The position numbers were made by a program, and so were the translations under genes. A model generated the notes under the pieces. The model did not search any database. It was given only the letters and a program-made list of their open reading frames with translations, and was not told the DNA's origin. A DNA stretch of 64,000 nucleotides from Saccharina japonica (lineage: Eukaryota > Sar > Phaeophyceae > Laminariales > Laminariaceae), in the NCBI GenBank assembly GCA_008828725.1, contig MEHQ01000256.1, forward strand, positions 1 to 64,000, in the 5' to 3' direction. Below are positions 33,832-45,800 of the stretch, in pieces. Within the stretch, counting starts at the first letter, position 1. The number at the start of each line of letters is the position of its first letter.

Positions 33832-36800
33832 GCGGTATAAGCAGATATCGATGAGCTTGTCTCCAGATATCTCTCTCCTGTACATTTGTTAATAAGAAAG
33901 CCAGGCTGAGTTTAAATGTAAAATAAGAAATTCGTGAGTCGTTATCTTGAATTTAGTGTAGGAAGTACCCCCTCTAAAACAAAAATCCAGGCTGGACCAT
34001 ATTAAATAGTTCCTGTTAGATGTCCTGTACATTGAAGTCGGTCGCCCCGATGGTCTAGAGGTAACCTCGAACGCTTCTGAACGTTGATGTCTGGAGTTCG
34101 AATCTCACGTGGGTCGGACTTTTGAGTTTATTTGCAAAAATAAATAAAAAACGGAATCAACTGCTGAGAGCGCCAATTAATAGTAGCGTGGGTAGGCACA
34201 ATTCGATGCGAGTCGACGAGGGAAGGAAAGGCTGAAGTCTTCTCGCGATAAAAATGCAAGGCAAGAACCGTAGTGGGGGAGGAGGGAGAGGAGCCTACTT
34301 TGTGACCCCGGATCTGAGTTACGACTAGGGAGGAGAGAGAAAGGAAGGGCGAAGATAATAAATGGGATGGACAAAAAAAACTAAAAAAAAACAAAAACAA
34401 AAAAAAATTGTTGCGCAGTAAACAGAGCAGGCAATGCGAAACATGTCAACGTACGATATACGACAACAACACCTCTCGTCATGGCCATGGTTCACGAGGA
34501 TATGATAAATGAGACAGCATATACGTACAATTAATGATAAGTTTGACAGGAAACAAACAAACGTTCGCATTTAACTTTTCAATATAAAAAGTTGCTGTAT
34601 TGCTCGAACATGCGCATGTATATATCATATGTGCATGTGTGCATGCATGGGAGAGTTACACAATACACCCATTCTATTGATGCAACCAATGATTAATGTT
34701 TTACCATTTTCCTAGTTTTTTCTTGTGACCTCGTATTTCTGCCGGGCCAGTTTTTTTTTGTGTGGGCGTCTGCGATATGAGATGAGTACCTTGGCATGAA
34801 CGGGGGAAAAAAACGTGCAACTTTTTTAGTAGCGTATATATGCAGCCTTTTAAGAAGATTTTACTACTATACGTGGCGGAATCAACTTATAACAGCCGAT
34901 TTTCCAAATTGAGGATTGCCTTTCGGATAAGAACGAAAATCGAAAATATTGGTTTTTGAATTGTAAGAGATATACGTCCCTTATGGCCCATATTAACGAG
35001 TATAAAATAAATTCAATTTGGAAAAAAAAAAAAAAAACGCTTTTGATTGGTCAACAAACGCACCAGGTTTTTTTTATTTTATACTCGTTAATATGGGCCC
35101 TTACCAGGGGGGCCCTCAGAAGTAATGTTCCGACACCTAACTATCTAAAATGGTCAGAATAGAAAAACAATCTGAAAACTGTTGTGATCGCTGGACGATT
35201 TAGCACAAAACAATTTTTTTTTCTGAAATTTGCCAAAAACCAATTACTTGGTTTTAAAGCCCCCCCCCCTACCCGAGGCTCGAGATAAGGGGGGGGTCTT
35301 TGAAACCAAGTGATTGGTTTTTGGAAAATTTCAGAAAAAAGAAACTTGTTTCGTTCTCAATAGTGCACCGATCACAATGCTTCGGTTGTTTTCCCATTCA
35401 GACCATTTACATTCTGACCATTTTAGATAGTTAGGTGCCGAAAAAATACTTTTCGGGCGCCCCTGCCCTTAGTCATTTTTTTCACTGTAGACTATTGTCA
35501 ACACCCGTCGATGGCAAAAAAAAACGAAATCGGCATCGGCAGTCTCAAGATATCGAGGATCCCAGAAAAGCTCCTTAACCCAAAATCGTCCGAGTCTCAT
35601 TTTTGTGTTGCAGAATTTTTGATTTGACACTAAGGCCATGGGCTGCTATGGCTCTTGTGGATGACGACCCAGGCTGCTTTTGTAGGGAGGGGGGAGGGGT
35701 GTACTCATGTCGTGCACGGCCGTAGTCGCATGACCATAGACCCTCGCATCCCTACAATGCCGAGACGGAGCACGTTGGGTTTTCACCAGCCAGGAAGACA
35801 CTGCGCGGGGGTGTACTCATGTCGTGCATGGGGGTAGTCGTATGACTCGGCTAGCACATGTATAGAGCTCCACAAGTGTCTATACCACCCTCAGAAAATA
35901 CATGGGGCACCTGCATCCAGGATACCTTAGCACTGCGTCGTCGGACGCAGGGGTTGTGGCTATCCAATCACAGGGGTCATGGGGCATCTCCTTTTCTTAG
36001 TCTTTCTGTGTAGTGTTTACACCTGTTGTAGTTGGAGCCAAGACCGACCGTGCGTACATCTTTGAGGGGTAAAACCCTTCTTTTTCTTGTTAATTATGTA
36101 AAACTTTTACACCGACATCGTTATATCCATCCATCTTCGAGGTTTTCAAATTCTGGCATGTTCGCCTCCTTTTCAATGCTGTCGCAGTCAATACCCGCTT
36201 TTCGGCCGAAATCGACCAAACACACCTACCTCTTTTTTATTTTGTTTTCTTTTGTTTATCCTATTTATTATCTTCGCCCTTCCTTTCTCTCGCCTGCCTA
36301 GTCGTAACTAACATCCGGGGTCACAAAGTAGGCTCTTCTCCCTCCTCCCCCACTACGGTTCTTGCCTTGCGATTTTATCGCTATAATATTTCCGCACTTT
36401 CTTCCCTCGTCATGCCTTCGTCGAATTGTGCTTACCCACGCTATAATAGGCCTTTGTACGTGCAAAGTCCCATTGTTTTGCTCAGCTGCGACTGTTTCAC
36501 ACATCAACATTGCCAGTTTTTAGGTATGCCTGGTATCTGTGGGTTTGAAACACTCTGGCCTGTTTGCCTGTTTTGACATCCAGGGATTCACGGTAGACGG
36601 TGAGCATGATTCGGCGGACGAGAAGAATTCCATCGTGAACAAGTGCGTTGAAGTGGTCGGTCAGGGGAAGAGCGACAGCGACACGCTTGATGGTTTCGTC
36701 ATGAAGGACATGCTCGTACAGAACTGTGGGTGAGTGAGGCGCGTGGACGCATGCTACGATAGAGGTTCACCATGTTTTTTCTGAGCTCCCAACTTAAGGA

Positions 36801-39800
36801 GGGTCATACCTCACCGAAAAAAATGATTTTGGAGGATAATAAAAGTGCTTCCGGATGCGAAATCTCATGACCGAAGTACACTTTGAAACATTATTCGTCA
36901 CAGAAATGAAAGTGCGACGGATTTGTGTTAAGGGGCCCGATCGTTCAGAAAACGATTCAGCCAAAATAAGGTATACTTACCTCTACCGCAGCACTAGTCC
37001 GTGGAGATTGGAGATGTATTTCCACCGCGTTCACGGTTTATCTACGAACGGCTGAGATGCCCTTTATATTTTCTGTTGGGTCGTTGTGTTGACAGAGTAC
37101 ATGTTCTTTCGGGTACTGCTTTTTTCGTAATAGCTGTTTGATCCTTTCAGTTTTTATTGAATGTGCAACATCGAGTGAAAAGAAAGAACGGCACCCAGTC
37201 TCAGGCACACTGTTGTTCTACCTGCCCGACGGTACAAACTGCTGTCAGCCCCTACAATTAATCTGAGACGCATCATCAGCACGCACGCTCTGCTCTACGC
37301 ACGGCGAAGCGTAAATAACCGCTGCTGTATCGTGGGTCTCAAACGCATTAGCACGCGATTTTGTTTTCCATCTCTTTTGTTTCGCGCTTCCAAGTCGTCT
37401 ATTTAGAACAAATCTCGAACATAGCCCTTAGACGTCATCAACGCTGATTGTTCGCATCTACACCGAACCGTCACCACATTATGTATCTAAAAAACGTACG
37501 TTCGTATATTTATATATTATATATTATATATGACACGGAACACGACAGGGGGGAGTGCGTTCGACTGAAAAACTTTGTGGTCAACGCTGATGTTTCGGGC
37601 AACACCATCCGGCACTGTGGCTTGTACGACTTCGAGTTCGGCAACGGGAAGAACGGGGAAGGGATCTACATCGGGACTTCAACAAGCCAGGTGACGAGGC
37701 TTTCTATAGGGGATGGGGGGTGTATTGATATCTCGTGCATGGCCGATTTGGAGCAATGAAGAGGTGGGGGGGGGGGGGGGCGGGGGGTTGATTGGCGTTT
37801 CAGTTCCGGTACAGTAGGTGTTCCCTCAGACGATATAGCGTACGGGCCTGTGTAGAACTCGTAACCTCAACGTTTACCCAAAACCAGTTCCGTATCGGGA
37901 GAGTTGGGGTAACGTCAGGTGTCATACATCCAAACAAAAGAGTTTTTGATGGAATGAAAACATTTCGTCCGTTAAACTCATGTCGTGCATGGCGGAATTG
38001 GGGGCGTGTGAAGGGGGGGGGGCGGGGGGGGGGGGGGGGTCGTTGTTTCGTTCAGGCGGGTGCTACAGTAGAGTTGCACCTAATGTTTACAAAAAAAAGG
38101 TCCCTACCTTGGTGATCTATTTTGATGTTCATACGATATCTTAAACATCGCCCATGCAAAGGAGTTTTCGATGGAATGAAAACATGTCATTCGATGAACG
38201 ACCCTGAAGCCGGAGTGTTTCACCAAAAATCAATGTTGTTAAAAACACGATATATTTGTACCCAATCGGCCTTATTAGGCTGCTTAACTCGGTCGAGAAG
38301 CACAGTCAGTTAGAAATGTAGGTATTGGCCAAATTGTGCCATCCGATTACCTTGTTGTAGCTCGCGTCTCCGAACAAAAAAAATGGTCCAATTGTGCACC
38401 ACAAGAGGGCGCGTAAATTCGATGTTAAAAATCTTGAACCGTAACCCTTTCCTCGCTCGTCTACATGTATTTGACGGCATATACTCGTATTGCTGCGGAC
38501 TTGATGTTAAGAATCTTTCACTAAGGCTGTTTCTTAAGGAAGTTCGATTTGTTTCAGTTCGATTTGTTTTTTTCAGCCCATTATTGGTGTTTTTGACCGG
38601 GAACGCGGGCTAATCGGCCGTGCGCTTCCTGGGATGAGTGCGCCCAACATCTCAGAGGTATCCAACGCAAAAATCCGCTTCTCCATCGAAGCATTTTCTA
38701 GTTCTTGAGGTGTGTGGCATTTCGAATAATATCCAACAAATAACATTCCAGAGGCACAAACTATTCAAATTTTCCTTAATTTCTGACTGGAAAGTACCTT
38801 CAAATAGTATTTGATGTCTATTGTTCGATTTGTGAAAATGCTGGATATTTCAAACTTTTTCGATGGAGAAGCGGATTGTTTCGTGGGGTACCTGTGGGAT
38901 GGTAGAAAAATGCATTCCGAGAAGCGCACGACCCTTTCGACGGCGTTCCGGGTCAAAAACATCAATAAATGGCCGAAAAAAACAAATCGAACTGAAACAA
39001 ATCGAACTTCCCTAAGAAACAGCCTAACGATTCGAAAATAAAGTATTTCAATTTTGTTTTGTTTTCGAGGGGGGGGGGGGGGCAACTTGTTCCCAGCGTA
39101 CCGACTAGAAAAAGGGTTTTCCACTGACTGCTCTTGTGGTTTATTTTGAGCTAGCCGACGTTTGCCTCACGATCCGCTATGGTTCAGTCTCACATAATAT
39201 CATACGACCTCGACGGAACGACGTTAGTGTGACCAATGTGACGAACGGATCTGGCGATCATACGTACTCCGGTTCCTAACAGTACATTCATTCATTGCGG
39301 AGAAAGGAGACATGTCCACGCTCTAGGGATTATCACCGCACCCTGTCTTTTGGCGGCGTTTCTGTTGCGTTCGCACGTACTAAATGTATGTACAATGCAC
39401 CGCCAATAGTATATAAAAGCATCAGGTTTGAGATCTGGTCAGATCGAGGAGTTCGTCGAAACTCCCGTTTGCCAGCTGAGTGTGATACTTCGTTCGCGCG
39501 TACTTACGGGTTTCATATATGTCCTCACGCAGGATGTGCATCCCGTATGAGGGGGGGCACAATCTGAGGCTGTGGAATTCACGTTGCACGGCTCACACCC
39601 TTTACCAAGCAATACCCTCGCGACGCGTGCTACGGTAGAGGTATCACTTTTTGGCTGAATCGTGTTCTGAACGACCGGGCTCCTCAACCCAAATTCGTCG
39701 GACTTTCGTTCATTATTGTGGCGGATAATGCTTCAGAGTATACTTCGGTCAGGATATTTCTCATCCGGCACCACTTTTTTTTAGTTTCCTCCAACATCAT

Positions 39801-42800
39801 GTGTTTCGGTGAGGTATGATGCTCCTTAATTGAGAAGCTCAGAAAAAACATGGTGCACCTCTATCGTAGCATGTGTCTCGCCCCTTACCCACCTACGGCG
39901 ATGTTGGTGTTCCTTCACTTCTGCGCGTGTACGGGATCACGAACGACCATTTTTGCCTCGCTACGACTATAACGCCTCGCAGTGGAAACACGGGGAGGAC
40001 CGCTGCGACGGGAACTGGATCAACGGGAACACCATCTCTACCTGCGGCAACGAGTGCGTCGAGGTTAAGGAAGGCTCGTCGGGAAACCTGATCGAGAATA
40101 ACTACTGCGCCAAGCAGCTCGACTCCAAGTCCGGGTGCTACTGCGCGAGGGGCGATGGCAACACTATCAGGTACGTCGGTATCTACCTGGTGCAGCGGAA
40201 CGTCGGTTTGGATTCAGTGGATTCGTTCGCATGTGGGACTGTAAGTTTTCGCGAAATGTTGTGAATGTCTCTTTCAGGTCTGGTTTATAAAAAAATATAT
40301 TTGATGTTTTTGAAGTCGTTCGCTTAAATTTGCTCGTGTATATTCATCTATTATAATTGTCATGCCCACCCCATTTGGTGTATCGTCCTCAATTTGGGTG
40401 TTACGTTAGCACTTTGGTTCTACCGAACTACGTTCGAAACATGTGTATACTTGTTTTCGGCATAGAACCAGGTGCGACAGCAGATACCCATCCTGCATAT
40501 TCACACAACGGTTTACGTCCCCGCTTTTTTTTAGAACCGACCGACGACGCCGGGTTTGATTTTAAACATGCTCGAAAACTATATATCTGTCGGTGTTTCG
40601 GCAGGCAGGGGTGCGCGCGCGACCAAAAGCCTAAACGGCACCACACTTACAAAAAATAAAAGGTCACATACCGGCGTCCGGAAAAAAGATAAAACGACAC
40701 ACCACACCCCCAGAGGTCGGAATATAAAACCGTTGCAACCGTTGTGATCACATGATGAAATACGAAAATGGGGAAAAAAATGATCCTTATTTTCATTTTT
40801 TCACTTGGTTTTAGTAACCCCCCCCCCCCCCTAACGAACAAAAATATCTGTGAGGTGTCGAAAAATAAATTTTCAACCACCCTCGGGTCACACTTGAAAT
40901 AAAACTGGTCCGGGCGGGATGTCTGGACATATACATATTAGGTACCAACGAAAACAATGTTTGGTTTTGAAGGTGAGACAACAAGTTTGTTTTGCTTTCG
41001 ATCTATAGACGTGTACCCCCTCACCCCCCGCCCTGTTGATGCGCCTCGACAATGGCTGCGTAGCGAGGTGTCGGGCTCCTCTCGCCTGCGTACACCTCAA
41101 GACAACCCCTTGGCGAAAAGGGTCAGGACTTGAGTGAGTGGGTGGGGTTGGCTTGGGTAGAGGGGTGTAGGCCTGGCCTATCTGCCTGATTGCGGGGGGG
41201 GGCAGGTGTGGTAGTGTTCGTCCCCGACGCATGCTACGATAGAGGTGCACGATGTTTTTTCTGAGCACCTCACTTAAAGAGCGTCATACCTCACCGAAAA
41301 AATAATTTTGGAGGGAAACAAAAAGTGCTGCCGGATGCGAAATCTCATGACCGAGGTATACTCTCAAACTTTATTCGTCACAAAAATGAAGGTCCGACGA
41401 ATTTTGGTTAAGGAGCCCGATCGTTCAGAAAAAGCTTCAGCCAAAACGTTCTACCACTATCGTAGCACGCGTCCCCCGGAGTGGGTACCGTCAGTGCGGA
41501 AGGTTTGGAGCTCGCGCCGTGGCAGTTTTGGAATACGGCGAGTCAAAGTTGTACGACGACGGTATTTAGCGCCAGAGCTGGGCGGGTATAATTTTCTTGA
41601 AGAAACAAAATGCATGCAATTGTTTCCCTACCGTCTAGCACGCCCAAACGAATAACTACTCACAGTTTGCGAAGAAGGTGATTAGGTTGGAGTTCATTTT
41701 TGCATCTCTCGAACCTGAGGCGTCTTTGAACCTTGACTTTACCCTGGTATGAATGACATGTGTTCATCTCGACGCTTCATATTATACGTTCCTGAACAAA
41801 ACGAAACAAAGAAGCAGTTGATGCCTCTCCAGCGGCAATGGTGACACAGTCAGGCCCCAGAGAGATATTTTCCACAGGCAGTAGAGCTTCAGTCGAAACG
41901 CTGCCAGGTAGATACCGGTATCCTTTACGCGCAAAGCGTGTGTGATGGAAATTTATGAAACGGTTGTATTTTGAAGCGGCGGCATGGGCCGGGTGTATGT
42001 TCACCACATTGCTGCAGTGGGACACTGTACATAATTCACCCAACTTGAATGACACCTCGAAAACTTGGATAACGAACGCCAAGGAAATCCGATGCCATTC
42101 CCAGTTACTGGGTAGACCTCAGTCTCCCTTTCTCAGCGCTCGCCTCCTCTGCTAATACTATGTGCCATGCTGCCGCGGTGATGGAACACGAACGGTGTTT
42201 AGCTGTACAGCGTTTCAGTCGTACCGCTGCTATATGTACCACAGGCCGACTCATGAGCGTGCCTGCTGCCGAGACTAACCGTCCTTCCTTGCTGAAAAAA
42301 CCAAAAACACATTAACTTGCCCAGAGAATATTCTGGTACAGGTATGCCAACCCTAATTTCGGTAAAAATATTGGTAGTTACGGTACGCGGGTCCCGTCGA
42401 TTTCACGTGCGATATTTTCAGTCAATCGCAGCGACACACCGGAGCCACACTCAGCGAAGTGGCTGCCATCAATATTCGCAGTACTATGTGTTCAAGATCT
42501 TGGTTTCGCGATACGAACCGCAATGGTATGGTATATTAATCTGCGAGAGAATATCGTGATTTCGTTGTTTAAGGTACAGAGCCATTCACCCGAGTTGGGT
42601 ACCGACTGGTGCTACGAAGTGGTAGGGGGGTCTCTTTCATATCTGATATTTTCAGCCGACTAGAGCCACTCGGCCGGTAGGGGGGTCGCTTTCAAGTCTG
42701 ATATTTTCAGCCGACTAGAGCCACTCGGCCGAGTGACTACATATTTCGTTGCAATGCCAATATATTTTTAGCATTTTCGTTTTTCGCGAAACGCACCGCC

Positions 42801-45800
42801 CTGGGGCTGTTTGTTACTTTCAATTTCAGTTCTAATTTTGAGCGAGTTACAAAGCCACTCGCCGGAGTGGCGTAAACGTGGTTGCGAAACTCGGGGTACC
42901 CCCGACGCATGCTACGATAGAGATGCATCACGTTTTTTCTGAGCTTCTAACCTCAGGAGCGTCATACGTCACCGTAAATATGATTTTTGAGGGAATAAAA
43001 GTGCTACCGGATGAAAAATATCATGACCGAAGTATGTTCTGAAAAGCAAATCGGTACAAGAATGAAAATCCGACGAATTTGGGCTAAGGGACCATATTAA
43101 CGAGTACAAAATAAATTCAATTTGGAAAAAATAAAATTCAAATTCGCTTCTCATTAGTCAACACACGCACCAGCACCAAAGAATAGGATCTTGGGATATA
43201 ATATTGGGTGGTGGTGCGGGTTCTGACCAATGAAAACGGATTTGAATTTTATTTTTTCCAAATTGAATTTCGTTTTTCTTCGTTAAAACGGGCCTTAAGG
43301 AGCCCGATCGTTCAGAAAACGATCCAGCCGAAAAGTGCTACCTCTATCGCACCACGTGTCCCCCCCTACCGTCGCACGGCTCTAACCCGGAGTGGTATAT
43401 ATAAAGAAAAATGTGATAGCCCTCTTGCCTTAGCACTGGATACAAAAATTCCGGCGCCCACATCTCGGTATCGGAAAGGCTGCTCCTTTTAGTAACCCTT
43501 CCTTAATTTCTACTTTGTATACTGTAGTATACTGTATAACATTTTCTGCTACGTTCAGAAGGGGTTTTGACATATATTCATATATATCATTTTTGGTTCG
43601 GTTCCCCTTCTCGTTTTATTCTTGGCGATAGGGGGATGGACCCATACTTTCACGTACCTTGTTTTGGCTACTCGGACGAGTTGCTCCGAACCGATATCAA
43701 AATTGGACCTATACATAGTTTGTTGGCGTTGCGTGATAAAACCTTCAATGGCGGTGCATACCTGGTATAGAACAACAAAAACACATAAAGGGTTGTGAGT
43801 CCAACGCACTCAAGCAGTCACTCGGCCGAGTGGCTCTGGTGAAAACCAAGCACCTATACATGACTCCCCTACCGTAGCACCAGCCTTGCGTGCAATTCCT
43901 ATGAGTGATGCACGTCGTCCTTCGTGCTGCGGCACGTTGTCTGGTCGTCATTATCCTTGGACATCCGATATTTGTGTAGCATTTGCTTCCACAGCAGTGA
44001 TAATAACTCATGAGCGCCCCGATCAAAAGAAAATAGCTGCCACGAAAAGAGCCATCTGCACACACTTATTGTTTCCCTTCGGTAGCATGGGGTTTTAACG
44101 TTGATCACTCATAAGCACTCCGAAATGTAGAAAGCAAACAGATTGTTTGATGGAGGCCTGGTGTACTTTGACGCCAACCGGCCTTGGGAGCGAAATAATG
44201 GCGTATGAAGGGGTATAGGGTTAGGCCTGTAGCCATCGGGCGAAATTCCGGCTGCGTGGGTTCCCGTAACCAACGGCATATACCTCGACCAAAAACCCGG
44301 CACGGTACGCATGCTCCAGAAAAGGAGGTATTACATGGGCAATAATACCAATAGCAATAGTGTTTGTTTTCCTGAGGTTGCTTCACACGAAGAGTTCGCT
44401 GCCCAACCCATCCATGCAAAAGTTATGTTCCCGTCAATAATGAACGGTCCCGTAGAAGGTGTTTCACGAATAAGGCACGCCTTAGACGCATGCTACGATG
44501 GAGGTGCAGCATGTTCTTTCTGAGCTCCTCACTTAAGGAGCGTCATACCTCACCGAAAGAATGATTTTGGAGGAAAATGAAGTGCTGCCGGATGCGAAAT
44601 ATTCTGACCGAAGTACATCTGAAACATATTCGTCACAAAAATGAAAAAACGACGAATTTGAGTTAAGGAGCCCGATTGTTCAGAAAACGATTCGGCCAAA
44701 AAGTGCTACTTCTACCGTAGCACGCGTCCTTATTTGCATGGAATTGATATAAACAACAGCTGTGAGATCGAGGATGTTCGTCGAAACTCATATCCGCAAG
44801 CTGATCGTGGTACTTCGATCGCAAGTATGGTTACGGATTTTATGTGTCCTCACACAGAGACTGACATCCGGGGTGAGGAGAACACAATTTGAGGCTGTAG
44901 TATTCAGAGAGCCTGTGTCTATCTGTGAATTCGTATACTATAAAATAGTTCCATTCCTACGAGTACAGCATTTGGACACATGCTACGATAGAGGTGCACC
45001 ATGTATTATCCGAGCTTCTCACTTGAAGAGCGTCATACCTCACGGAAACACATGATGTTGGAGGAAAATAAAAGTGGTGCCGGATGAGAAATATCCTGAC
45101 CGAAGTATACTCCGAAACAATATTCGTCACAATAATTGAAAGTCCGAGGAATTGGGGTTAAGGAGCCCGATCGTTCAGAAAACGATTCACCCAAAACGTG
45201 ATACGTCTACCGTAGCACGCGTCGTGGGCAGTTCCGCGCTGAAGGAACCCCCCCTATCAGTCGAACACGTTTCTCCACAAAAAGCTACCTCTTAAGCAGC
45301 ACGTGTGTTAACTAGGTCGGTCCTTGCTCTCCTCGATTATGGGCGATCTTGAGAAGTGGGTCACACCCTCGGCTTATCAACCTCCCCACGCCTGTCGTGA
45401 ATACTGCGTCGTCTCCCCCGTACGAAAACGCCTGCTTGCTGCTACAGGTACAACGAGGCAAAGGGCTGCCAAGGGGTGGGCGTTCGATTAGGAGGGAAGA
45501 CCATCGATGGTCACCACTTCGGACAAGACAACGAGGTGACCAACATCAAAGCACTCAAACTATTTTGGAATTATTTTGGCAACACCGTTAGCCGACCTAC
45601 TATACGTGCTACGATGGAAAATGCACATTTGTTTAGGAAATTGGTCATACAGCTGACGAGAGATTCCGGGACTCAGGGGCAGACAGCCCAATACAGTTTG
45701 AATATTATGATACAGTTGTTAGTGTTACGGACCAGTGTCGTGATTGATACGCCTGCGTTGTCCGCGGGACGTTCCCCATTTGGTTCAGTGTTCATGAAGG

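Noticed and set aside
34038-34125. tRNA gene
   Set aside because: Boxes A and B are good but the acceptor stem does not pair properly, and the same head occurs in other copies followed by a shared body and A-rich tail, so it is a SINE.
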